Shown: positions 22,415 through 32,895 of the stretch, one piece after another
Layout: every line of letters starts with the position of its first letter
Position numbering within the stretch: position 1 is the stretch's first letter
Assembly (NCBI RefSeq): GCF_004011695.2
Contig: NC_082405.1
Location: 186,001 to 250,000 of the forward strand
DNA length: 64,000 nucleotides
DNA from: Ascochyta rabiei
Taxonomy: Eukaryota > Ascomycota > Dothideomycetes > Pleosporales > Didymellaceae
Direction of reading: 5' to 3'
Translations under genes and position numbers: made by a program
The notes under the pieces: model-generated
Seen by the model: the letters and a program-made list of their open reading frames with translations, nothing else
Told to the model about the DNA's origin: nothing
The model's database searches: none

Positions 22415-22687
22415 TACTTGTATTTACGCTAATATCTCTATTACAACAGTGTAAATTTATTACTCTTTAATAGCTATAGAGTTAAGTGCCAAGTCTACTT
22501 ACTTCTACTAACTTTCTAAAACTATAGGTATGCTACAAACTTTACATATACAGTAGCAGCATTACTAACTAAACACGTATTAGTGTATTACCTACATAGC
22601 GTAAACACCCTTAGCGTTCTGTTTACTAGCTATTATATCAAAGCCTATCTATACACACTTATACTAACAACCATCTAGTACTACTAC
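22415..22687. repeat. diverged tandem-repeat DNA between two transposons
   Basis: The last 88 bp (22600-22687) is a clear copy of the 88-bp unit seen again at 27961-28312, cut off by the copia insertion. The rest (22415-22599) is AT-rich and may be older copies; similarity there is weak. Confidence 0.65.
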
Positions 22688-22855
22688 TGTTAAATAAAAG
22701 GTATTAAAGAAATAAGTTAGGTAATATACCTGCTAAGAAACCGTATAGAGGCCTCTACTAGAACCTAGATAAGATAAAAATTACCCTTATATAGAACAAC
22801 AACAGAACATTAATACATTATTATTAACTTATTACTATTACTATCTAATCTAATA
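22688..22855 (+). repeat. left LTR of copia element
   Basis: 168 bp, aligned end to end with the right LTR at 27793-27960. The left copy is richer in A and T; differences are nearly all C/T and G/A, and its end reads ta instead of ca. Confidence 0.9.
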
Positions 22856-25800
22856 ATTAAGAGTCTTACTGCTGCTACAATAAGCGCTAATAATAAGCAA
22901 AATAGCAACTAGCTAAAGCTAGAGGGACGCAACAGTTATTCTTACTAACTTAAGCAACTAGGTCTCCTAGTACTGCTAACTTAAGATTAAGTGCTAGTTG
23001 TAAGATATATAGCTGCTAGCAGACCCTAAAGGGGTGCAACTCTAACACATACAACTAGAGGCGCTACTACCTCTAGAAATTATATAATATAAACTAGTAA
23101 TAAGTATAAGTAACACCTTAACTATATTATTACAGACTATCTAAGCAGGTTAAAGCAGAATGCGCAGAACAACACACAAAGTAATAGACATATTAATAAC
23201 TATACTACAAACACCTATAATCCTAATATAGGTATTAGACCTCTTAGAAAAGAGACAAGAGGTATATAAAGAAGATTGTAAAGACTATAAGCTTTACCTT
23301 AAGTTATATAAGATACTTAAGAAAGACTATTAAGATAAGAAAAGTAAAATATTAAGAATAGTTAAGTATATTCTTATAACAGTAACACTATATCTGTAGC
23401 TAAGCTGCTGTATAGAAAACAGAATGCTGCACAAATAGATAACTACCTTCTAAGACACTGTTAGAGTGGACGTAGACAAAGAACAGGTATAAGTACAAGA
23501 AAGACACTACGCTGCACTTAGACTAATGTAAATAACTGCAAATTAGGAGATATAGCTAAGTAAATATAATTAAGCAGTAACTTAAGCTAAGACCTTTAAG
23601 GTAGCTAAGGTTATATAAACGTAAGCTGTTATTAATAATTTTCTAGGCTCTATATCTAAGATAGCATTAACCTAGACTATAGCGTTCTAAGGGCTAGGAT
23701 ATAATAAGAAAGCTATAAATAGGAAAAGGATAATAAAACTCTTCTATAATTATTTAAGCCTTTAATATCTACTAAGAGGGAAGCCTAAGAGTGCCTTTGC
23801 AGTAGGAGAGGCATTATACGTAGTAAGTAGTAAATCTAACTTAAACCTATAAAGGGACGCCTTTAGTAGAGAACTAAGAGTACTATCTAATAATAATTAT
23901 TAAGGCTAGGGAAACCCTAGGCAAAGTAAAAGAAAGATAGATAGCTAAAGTGCCAGAACTAAGCAGTTCCTAGAGAGGAATATAGTAAGAGCTAAAGACA
24001 TATGTCCTACCTATAAACAGCGTTATAATATATCTAACTGCTACTACATAAATATAGCTAAGGCACCTAAGTAGTTTAATCTAAATAGAGGTGTTGTAAA
24101 ACTAGTATAGTATAAGCTTAAATATAACAGTAACTTATAAAAGAAAATATAGGCAATATCTTAAGGGACTAAGTAACTGTAAATAATAATAGTGTCTTAA
24201 TTAATTACTCTATACATTAAGACGTCTTAAACACTAGACAAGATTATTAAGTAACTAGATAGCTAAAGAATTGCTTAGGTTAATAAAGGTAGTATAAAAG
24301 CAGTATGTAGCGTAAGTAATTAAGGATATCTATTAAAGGAGGTATTTCTCCTAGATTCTAGCTTAACTACGCATATTTGTAATAACCTCTTAAGACTTAG
24401 AGACGTACGCTAGCCAGTAATAGAAGATTATATCTAGACTAGGAACTCTAAGGTCTAGATATAAGGATATAGTACTATTAATATATTAGTAGAGGAATCT
24501 TAAGGTAAATAAGTACTACGTTTAGACAATATTACGTAGTGCCTAGATTTCCTCTGCAACCTAGTATTATTTAGGTTACTCTAAAGATAAGGAATATAGT
24601 AGGATAACTAAGAAGATCTAACAACGCTATATTAAAGAAACGGCAATATTATAGCTATCCTAATAGAAAGCTTTAGATAGTAGGTTATTAAATAACTAAA
24701 TATAGCTATAGTAGCACTCTATATGTGTATAAATTATAATAGAAGATTACTATAGAGAGTAATAGCTATAATATAGCATAAGAGGCTTAGATATCTAGAA
24801 CTATCTATAATTAAGTACCTTATGTATTAATCTAAGGGGTAAAGATTAAAGGTATTATAATAGTGTAATATAATATATATAGATAATTAATATTAAAGCA
24901 TTAAATATAAAGAACCCTATAATTAAATAATAAAGGCCCAGGTAAATAAATAGCTATAGACTTCTATAAATATAAAGTAGGAAGCTTTAATAAGGAAAAG
25001 AGTTAAATGCTTATTACCTGCTAACACTCTTGGTACGTGTAGGACTTCTACTTTAAGGACAACAGGCCTGTAAGATCTATTATCTGTCTACTTAGGATCT
25101 TTGTCTAGTTCTTAAAGAAACAGTTTAATATTATAGTTAAGGTAATTAAGATAGATAATAAAATTGTTATAGTTAAAAAAGAGGTTAAAAGATAGTGCAC
25201 GTCCCTCTTAATAAGACTTAAGCCTTCTGCTCTAGACACATAAGCTTAGAATAGAGGAGCTAAATACTTAGGGGGTGTAATAAAAGAGAAGGTATGCGTA
25301 ATTTAACTAGACGCAAATCTACTATAGGAACTCTGGCTAGAAATTACTAAAACAGCAGTATACCTATATAATTAGATACTAAATTATCTAAATAAGTAGA
25401 GATTACTGTATAAAATATTCTTTACGCGTATAGCTGCTATAAATAGTATAGTTACTAGACCTTAAAAACTAAACTAGGCTTACTTAAGAGTATACAGATA
25501 CAAAGCATTTACTATAACTAATAACACTTATTAAAGAAAATTAAGGCTATAAAGACTAGACCTAAAGGTATAGATTAGATACTTAGTAGGATACTAGTCT
25601 ACTAACATATACTAAATCTAGGTCCTATTAATAGCTAAAGTAATTAGTACCTGTAATGTAGTGTTTAATAAAGAAATAATATTTAACAGTAAAATAGAGG
25701 ATATTATCGATAACCTTATACATAACATATTAGAGGAAATTACAACTTAGATTAGTATAGTTAAACTCTTAGCTATATAGAGCTATATATCTAAAACTAA

Positions 25801-27792
25801 AACATTCTATAAGAATAAGACAATATAAGAGAACACTCTGTGTGCTAAACAACCCTAATATTACCAAGGTAGGAAGATTATAGAGGCATACCTAACGCCT
25901 CTACTAACTCCTCTGCTAGCAGTATTCCTAACTAAATAGATAAGCTATAATAAGACAACAGACTAAATTAAATAAGACTAAGGAACGTCTGTAATAACGC
26001 TATAGGCAGCTGCATTTATAGCAGGCACTAAGGCAGAACACCTTAGTTAATATAAAGGAAAACCTTTTAATAAAGCTTAATTAAAGAGGATTATAGTAAA
26101 GGGAATTAAGCTGTATTTAAACAAACTTCTGCTATTACCTACAGCATACTTAAAGCTAGAGGAGCACCTTCTCTATAAGATGTTTAAATAAGCAGAAAAT
26201 AAATACCTATAAAGCTACAAATAAATAGAGTTGTAGACTAAAGTTCTAGCAGCTTTAGTTTAGAAGTCTAGATAATAAATACTTAACTATATGTAGGTCT
26301 ATATATATAAGTTTAATAAATACTACTACCTTAATAAGTATAAAGCAAGGCTTATAGTTAGAGGAGACTAATAATATAATATTATGTTATAAGACACATA
26401 TACAGCAACACTTATAGGCTAATTACTTAGAATACTAATAGTAATTGCTATAAAATATAATCTTAAACTAAAATAATAGGATGTTATAAATGTGTTTGTC
26501 TATATAGCTATTAACTGTAAAATATATATAAGGATGCTAAGAGGATACTAGAAGATAGGCACCTTACTAAAGGTATAGAAAGCCTTATATAGACTCTGCA
26601 TCTCCCCTCTACTATAGCAGAAGGAATTTATAGTAATATTAGCTAGAATTAGATTTAAATAAGTACTATAAGAGCTATACTGTATAATTAAGAATAGAAT
26701 AATTATCTTCTTTTATATAAATAATATTATAATTACGTACTACCTAAAGTATAAATAAGAGGCAGATAATGCTATTAAACAGATATAGGAGCAATACCTA
26801 TGCACTAGAGGAGATAACCTTTAATAGTTCCTTAGTATAGAAGTCTAACATAATAGATAGTAATAGACAATTTAATTGTTACAAGCTGTATACGTTAGTA
26901 AGATTAGTTAATTAGTAACTAGACAGGACGTAAGGCATAATATACTAATATCTAGAATTAAACTTAAGCCTAGGAATAGTCTAGCTAAACTACTAGAGAT
27001 TAATTAATATTAGTAAAAGATTAGATTTCTGTTACTTACAGTAGTAACTACTTAACCTAATATAGCGTTTACTATGTTGCAACTTACACGCTTTCTAGTT
27101 AACCTAAGTAATAAACACTAAGACGCTGCTAACTAAGTGCTCCTATACCTATAGAAGATAAGAAATCTGTTACTTAACTTTAGACAGAGTAAAGGACTTA
27201 AAGTTACAAGTAATGCATTATTTACTAATAATACTATAGACTAAAAGAGTTCCTAAGGATACGCTATTAAGCTATTTAGAGGACTTATTGCCTAGAAAGC
27301 AAATAAATAAGATACTGTTACAACGTTAACTACTAAGGCTAAGCTCCTAGCATTGTCTTAAGTAGCTAAGGAAGCAATATTTACTTCTTAACTATTAAAA
27401 GAACTTTAGGTAACCCTAAGCAATCTAATAATAATAATTAAATGTAATAATATATAGATAATATATCTAGTTACTGTAGATATTGCTAAGATATAAACTA
27501 AACTTTAGCATATTAATATATACAACTACTAGTTATAATAAGAAGTTAACTATAAAATAATTAAAGTAGAATATATCCTATCTAATAATATAATTGCAGA
27601 TAGATTTACAAAGTTATTGCTAATTAGCAAATAGGCTAGCTTTCTTAATTAGTTAGGACTTGTGAAGGGCTAGAAGGGTATATTAAGGGATATCCTGCTT
27701 AAGAAGATATAAGAGTAACTAGAGGACCTTATATTAAAGAGTTAATTAACTAGTTTACGCAGCTTATAATAAGATTCTAAGCTAAGGGGGTG

Positions 27793-27960
27793 TGTTAAAT
27801 AAAAGGTATTAGAGAAATAGGTTAGGCAATATACCTGCTAAGAAACTGTGTAGGGGCCCCTACTAGAACCTAGATAAGACAAAAATCACCCTTATATAGA
27901 ACAACAACAGAACATTAATACATCATCATCAACTCATTACTATTACCATCCAATCTGACA
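27793..27960 (+). repeat. right LTR of copia element
   Basis: 168 bp, beginning tgttaaataaaagg and ending ctgaca. It is less mutated than the left copy, and lies nearer to the intact gene at 28329. Confidence 0.9.
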
Positions 27961-28331
27961 GCTACACTAACACCCTTAGCGTCCTGTTTTACTAGCTATT
28001 ATATTAAAGCCTATCTATACACACTTATACTAACAACCATCTAGTACTGCTACGCCAACACCCTTAGCGTCCTGTTTTACTAGCTATTATATCAAAGTCC
28101 ATCTATACACACTTGCGCTAACAACTATCTAGTACTGCTACGCCAACACCCTTAGCATCCTGTTTTACTGGCTATTGTATTAAAGTCCACCTATACACAC
28201 TTGCGCAAACAACCATCTAGTACTGCTACGCCAACACCCTCAGCGTCCTGTTTTACTTGCTATTGTATCAAAGTCCATCTATACACACTTGCGCGAACAA
28301 CCATCTGGCACTGCCACGCCGACACCCTTCA
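27961..28331. repeat. 88-bp tandem array at the 3' end of the mucin-like gene
   Basis: Four complete units start at 27961, 28049, 28137 and 28225, each exactly 88 bp. A partial unit from 28313 runs up to the stop codon of the neighbouring gene. A fifth full unit sits at 22600-22687 on the other side of the copia insertion. Common landmarks are cctgttttact, tatacacactt and aacaaccatct. GC falls with distance from the gene: by hand count 48, 43, 41, 35 and 35 percent. Confidence 0.93.
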
Positions 28332-31300
28332 CAAATGCCCAATCCTCAGAATCCCCGCCGCGCACGTCTTATCATACCACTCCAGCTGCAAATCATCCAT
28401 CATGTGCACCTGCGGAATGCCCAAGCCGGACGTAAACGCATTGAACTGGATGCCCGACAGCGCTCGGAACTGCTCCGTAAAAGCCACCTCCGTGAGGCGG
28501 CAGTTCATGTACCCCCAGCACGCCGGCAGCGTGGCGTTCTGCTCTGCAACAAGCACCTCCTGCTTCAGCACGCCGTCGTATCTGTACCCCGAGATGCGCA
28601 GCGTGCAGGCCGTCAGCCCGCTCAGGGCGCAGCCAAAGAATCCAGAGTGTGCATTGAACCAGTAGGCTGGCACCGAAGCTCGAGGACCTGCCCCAATCTC
28701 GCCGGGCAGCAGAGACCCAGTGAAGGCTGTGTTGGGGAGGAGACGTCCCGTGAGGGGTAGGAACATGGCAATGTTGGGCTGTGAGATGGCAGGGTACGGC
28801 TCCCATTTGTCCGGCACGTACGTGAAGCCGTTTGCGTAGAAGAGGTGGTGGTAAGGGTTCTTCATGCCATTGACCACCAGCAAAGTGCTCTCATTGGGCC
28901 CCACCGTCGTGTCGTCAAAAGAGAGCGTAAAGTTGCCTGATTCTCCGCAATAGACGGGCTCTATTGCCGGCACCTGCGTTGGCGTCGCTGCCTCGTCAAG
29001 GACCGTCGTCACCATCGTCCTGAAGCTACTCCATGTCGATGCGAACAGCTCCAACGAGGGGAGCTCCGAAAGCGGAGTCTGCCGGATTGACCTCGTCGTC
29101 AAAGGGGCCGTCTGCAGATCCAAAGCCTCGGGTCCAGTCACCGTAGGGTAGCTTCCTGTCCAGTACGTGACGCTGGTCGAGATCGAGGGCGTGGGGAAGA
29201 CAAATACGACAGATGTGTCTCCGTAGGAGACAACCCTCGTCATCAGAGCGCGAACTTGGAGAGCTGATGTTCCGTTCGATAGAGCCATAGGAGCTGATGT
29301 CACCACAACAGACGCAGTGGTCAAAGTCACCGTTGACGTCAGCGTGCTGAGGAGTATCGTTGAGGAACGTACGACCGTAGGCGTACCTGTCGCAGCATCC
29401 AGTCCAGCAGAAGAGGTAGGCGTCGCCGACGAGCCAACCACCAGACTTATGCCAGAGGTCGAAGAGCTCAGAGAGCTGCTTGACGGACTACTCGGTCTCG
29501 TGCTGACCCCGTTAGATGAAGGCCCCACAGCCAACGTGAGGCTGCTGCTGAGAACTGAAGAGGACGAGAGTCTCGAGACACTCGAAAAGTTTGGAACTAT
29601 CGAGCTTGACAAGCTCGATGAAGCAACGACGCTTGTGCTGCTGAAAGTGGTATTTGCCAAGACTGCAGAAGACAGCAAGGTAGTGTTCAAGGTAAAGGTA
29701 GATGTACTGGAAGGTGGGATAGTGGCGACAACACCTGTTGAGCTAGATAATGCCGAGGATGTACCACTGCTGCTTGAGCTTATAGAAGAGTTGAAAATCG
29801 GAAAGAGAGATGCAGTCGGTGCAATAGCTGATACCATACCCGTAGAAGAACTCCACGTAAAATTGGATCCCGGTGTCATTGGAGCACCAAGAGTTGTGCT
29901 CAAATCAGCTGCTGGTACAGTAGAGCTGGCCGTTGGGGGTGTGACACCCGCAGAGCTAGATGCAGTACTAGTGAGCGAGCTGATCAGAAGGCTCGATGAC
30001 ATTTCACTCGGACCTGTCGCAGTCAAGCTTGTTGAAGACGGACTTCCAGGCGAAGAAAAGTAGAAGGAAGAGGGAGCTGGGTAGAATGAAAGGGCGCCTG
30101 TTGTGAGGGGTTCGGGTGATGTGATTAGAGTGCTCGAGGGCGTCGGTGATATTGCGGGGAGTATGCTCAAGGACGAAGGAGCCAGCCCAGGTGGCGTGAC
30201 GCTCGACAGGGATAGCGGCACTGAAGAAAAGACCACACTATCAAACGATGACGACAATGTAGACTGGAAGGACGACGAAGAGCTACCTGACACTGGAGTA
30301 GTAGAAGACAACGTTGCTTCGGTATCGGTCACCTGGCTAGAGCTGACACGTGAAAGTGCAGTCCCGGACGCGCTCAGACTAACACTACTGACGAGTCCCG
30401 GAAGAGATACTGTGAAGTCGTCGCTTGATGATGGTACGAGACCCGAAGAAATTGACAGATCTTGACTTGCAGCGGTTGATGACAGTGGTGGGACTGGGAA
30501 GGAAGTAGCACCGCCGATCATCGTTGTCATAGTACTCAAGGTCGTGGTTTGTCCTCCAGGCAGAGTCGACGTGAGGGTAACTGGGGCTGCCGTGGTCATG
30601 CCGATTGATGTGGACGTTACGAGTGGCGTGCTTGTAGAGACTAGCGTCACTGTTGTGGTTCGTCCGTCCAGTGCAGTACTCGTGAACGTAGTGAGCATCG
30701 TCGAGGTGGTGGAAACTGTCGTGCTAGGCGAACCAAGCAACGGCAGCATGTTAGAAGATATAGTCGGGGTAGTGACAAATGTTGTCCGACCATCGGGTAA
30801 GGTAGTTGTGGAGGGAGCTAGGTTGGTCGACGTTGACGGGAGGAGCGAAATGGATGCAGTGTTTGGCGGTGTGATATCAATCGAGGTTGATGATGTACTG
30901 GCAGACACTGTTGTTTCTCCGCTAGATATGACGCTAGACGTCACAACGGTAGGGTTCGATGCTGCAGAGAGATCGCCAGTAGGAAATACGCCTGGAGTCG
31001 AAGGCGAAGCTACAAGCGATGCACTGGTTCCTATACCGGGCAACCCAACGAAGTTGGATGAAAGATCTGGTCTATCTGAGGCTGGCGAAGATGCACCAAC
31101 TCCTGATGTGGTCAAGGCCATACTCGTGATTCCAGAGCTCCAACTCATCATATCTGTCGAGACGACAGGAGAAGGATACGGTCGAGATGGCTGCTCGGTA
31201 AGAGTAGTCGAATCGAACGAAGATGTCGTTGGCGGTGTTGGTAAGATTGGTGGAGTAGGCGTAGATGGTACCAGGGAAGCAAACAGTGTAAAAGTCGACA

Positions 31301-32459
31301 GTATTACTGTATTACCGGCAGTGATGGTAGTGGTAACAGTGATTCCAACACTAGGTTCCAGTGATGCCGACAATCCTGGGCTCGAACTGCTGGATGGTGT
31401 CAAGACGCTGGATCCGGACAAAACCAGCGACGAGGGGCCTGGTGTTGGGTTCAGAATGGGTGCGCTTATGATATGGGAGCGGCTCGGTGGCGTGACGCTG
31501 TTCAACCACCCAGTAGTTCCGTTGATGACTGAGTAGTAGTATGTGCCTCGAGCTGGGTCTGACGGCGTAGCGGCGATGAGTGAAATTGTGATGATGGGGC
31601 CGGGTATGGTGACATAGACGACGCTACAGTTGGCGGCATCGACGACGTTCTGTGCTTTGACACCCTTGATCAATCCGAAAAGGACAAAGTCCAAAGCAAC
31701 GTAGGTCACGTAGCTACACACAAGGAAAAGACCAAGAGAAAGGAAGAAGTCTGCCCTACGAGGACCTTGAAAGCCTCGAGCAAGTGCAGAGAGGAACTCT
31801 CCAAGCCAAAGATACAGACGGCATGGACACCAAGATGGGCGTTTGATGAGTCGTCGCCAGTTCTGCTTGCTAGGGCCTGGCTTCTTTGTGGTTCGAGGAG
31901 ATCTTCCAAGATTCACGTCCTCCCAATTGTTGGAGATCACCGAATCGCGTTTCAGAGCTGTATCGGAGGGCCTCTTTGCATCATTACGCTCATACAAAGC
32001 TGTTCTCGGGGAATAGTCCATACTGCCGTTGATCAACTGGGAAGATGTAATGTGCGATGCGCTCGGATGCTGTCGTAAACTAGCAGCGTGATCGAGCCCA
32101 ACAGAGGTACTCTCCTTGCTAGGAGTGAACGTTTCAATCTCAATACTTTGATTGTGTCTTTTTTGGATCCTCTTCTTGGCCTTCTTCGACAGCGGAGTAT
32201 GGCTCGGAGAGGCGCCACTGTCGACGGTGGAACCGAACGGCGACGCTTCATCGGCGATATTGTCGTCTGAATTCTTGCCGATGAACCAGTTGCCAATGGC
32301 GTCAAAGATAGTAGCTAAAGGAGGCATAGCCGGAGCAGTGTCAACTGACTTTGAACCAGCTTTGCGACGTGCAGCGACGACTTCTGTCAACCGATCCTTG
32401 ACGGGTGTCTGGCTCTGGCGTCGACGGTGGGCAGCCGATTTGTTCTTGTTTCCTCTCAT
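28329..32459 (-). CDS. giant mucin-like type II membrane protein
   Basis: A single 1376-residue open frame from the ATG at 32459. The first 230 residues are basic and Ser-rich and should be cytoplasmic. One strong hydrophobic segment at about 237-264 (FFLSLGLFLVCSYVTYVALDFVL) is a signal anchor. It is followed by some 850 residues almost entirely Ser, Thr, Pro, Val and Leu, likely heavily O-glycosylated. Within this stalk a short motif recurs (LPDGRTTFVTT, ALDGRTTTVT, LPGGQTTTLS). The last 230 residues form a compact domain with conserved-looking NPYHHLFYANGFTYVPD, YWFNAHSGFFGC and CTLRISGYRYDG segments and several cysteines. It recalls an ascomycete domain of unknown function that I tentatively name DUF7371. 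A cell-surface or wall-associated role is inference. The 3' end abuts the 88-bp tandem array. Confidence 0.85.
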   Translation of the reverse strand: MRGNKNKSAAHRRRQSQTPVKDRLTEVVAARRKAGSKSVDTAPAMPPLATIFDAIGNWFIGKNSDDNIADEASPFGSTVDSGASPSHTPLSKKAKKRIQKRHNQSIEIETFTPSKESTSVGLDHAASLRQHPSASHITSSQLINGSMDYSPRTALYERNDAKRPSDTALKRDSVISNNWEDVNLGRSPRTTKKPGPSKQNWRRLIKRPSWCPCRLYLWLGEFLSALARGFQGPRRADFFLSLGLFLVCSYVTYVALDFVLFGLIKGVKAQNVVDAANCSVVYVTIPGPIITISLIAATPSDPARGTYYYSVINGTTGWLNSVTPPSRSHIISAPILNPTPGPSSLVLSGSSVLTPSSSSSPGLSASLEPSVGITVTTTITAGNTVILSTFTLFASLVPSTPTPPILPTPPTTSSFDSTTLTEQPSRPYPSPVVSTDMMSWSSGITSMALTTSGVGASSPASDRPDLSSNFVGLPGIGTSASLVASPSTPGVFPTGDLSAASNPTVVTSSVISSGETTVSASTSSTSIDITPPNTASISLLPSTSTNLAPSTTTLPDGRTTFVTTPTISSNMLPLLGSPSTTVSTTSTMLTTFTSTALDGRTTTVTLVSTSTPLVTSTSIGMTTAAPVTLTSTLPGGQTTTLSTMTTMIGGATSFPVPPLSSTAASQDLSISSGLVPSSSDDFTVSLPGLVSSVSLSASGTALSRVSSSQVTDTEATLSSTTPVSGSSSSSFQSTLSSSFDSVVFSSVPLSLSSVTPPGLAPSSLSILPAISPTPSSTLITSPEPLTTGALSFYPAPSSFYFSSPGSPSSTSLTATGPSEMSSSLLISSLTSTASSSAGVTPPTASSTVPAADLSTTLGAPMTPGSNFTWSSSTGMVSAIAPTASLFPIFNSSISSSSSGTSSALSSSTGVVATIPPSSTSTFTLNTTLLSSAVLANTTFSSTSVVASSSLSSSIVPNFSSVSRLSSSSVLSSSLTLAVGPSSNGVSTRPSSPSSSSLSSSTSGISLVVGSSATPTSSAGLDAATGTPTVVRSSTILLSTLTSTVTLTTASVVVTSAPMALSNGTSALQVRALMTRVVSYGDTSVVFVFPTPSISTSVTYWTGSYPTVTGPEALDLQTAPLTTRSIRQTPLSELPSLELFASTWSSFRTMVTTVLDEAATPTQVPAIEPVYCGESGNFTLSFDDTTVGPNESTLLVVNGMKNPYHHLFYANGFTYVPDKWEPYPAISQPNIAMFLPLTGRLLPNTAFTGSLLPGEIGAGPRASVPAYWFNAHSGFFGCALSGLTACTLRISGYRYDGVLKQEVLVAEQNATLPACWGYMNCRLTEVAFTEQFRALSGIQFNAFTSGLGIPQVHMMDDLQLEWYDKTCAAGILRIGHL

Positions 32460-32895
32460 GGTGCGCAGTGAATATGCTGCGAATAAGATGCAGAACCGAG
32501 AATATGCTGATAGACTGTTGTGCAGTGAACGTATGTTGTCTCTGGTAGCGTAGTGTAGCGGGTAAGAAGGCTGCGCTGCGCATGTTTACGATTGACACGC
32601 TTACCTTCCATGATTGCAGTTTGTGCAATCAAGCAGGCGGTACGTTGCGGGCGAGGGGGGGAGCTGTCTGCACAATTGAACTTCGCATGTATAAGTGAGT
32701 TGCAGTGGGTGTTTTCTGCTCCTTGGGCTGTTGCAGCTCTACACATGCAGGAAAGCGCCGAGGAGCACCTACGAACTCGTCAAGTGCTTATATCTGGGCA
32801 ACAGTGGTGTTTGCGATGGCGTTTGCGGACGCTGAATTACATTTTCGCAAGTCGTACTTTGATACGACCGACGTCTTCTCGCCATTCTTCGATCC
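32460..32895. other. intergenic region between two reverse-strand genes
   Basis: About 440 bp between the start of the mucin-like gene and the stop of UTP18. It should contain the promoter of the former and the 3' end of the latter. No further feature was seen. Confidence 0.5.

Larger units (their letters stand above)
22688..27960 (+). mobile_element. Ty1/copia LTR retrotransposon, RIP-degraded, 5273 bp
   Basis: Direct LTRs of 168 bp lie at 22688-22855 and 27793-27960. They start tgttaaat, and the right copy ends ca. The target duplication is actac (22683-22687) and gctac (27961-27965), one G-to-A change apart. A purine tract (aaggggg) precedes the right LTR. Fragments appear in the copia order: a C-x2-Y-type knuckle near 24002, a protease core LLDSSLTTHICNN near 24349, reverse transcriptase pieces with KALYRLCISPLL and FFYINN near 26580-26730, and an RNase H part with PNIAFTMLQLTRFL near 27055 and TTKAKLLALS near 27330. 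Every part has many stops. Asp-to-Asn and Gly-to-Ser changes at the active sites fit G-to-A mutation. It cannot move on its own. Confidence 0.92.

Noticed and set aside
27961..28312. Possible CRISPR array
   Set aside because: The 88-bp units are contiguous with no unique spacers, they diverge by transitions and the genome is eukaryotic.
29317..31536. Long forward-strand open frames (29317-30063, 30544-31536)
   Set aside because: They are antisense shadows of the Ser/Thr-rich coding sequence of the mucin-like gene. Their Val/Glu/Asp-rich peptides mirror its codons.
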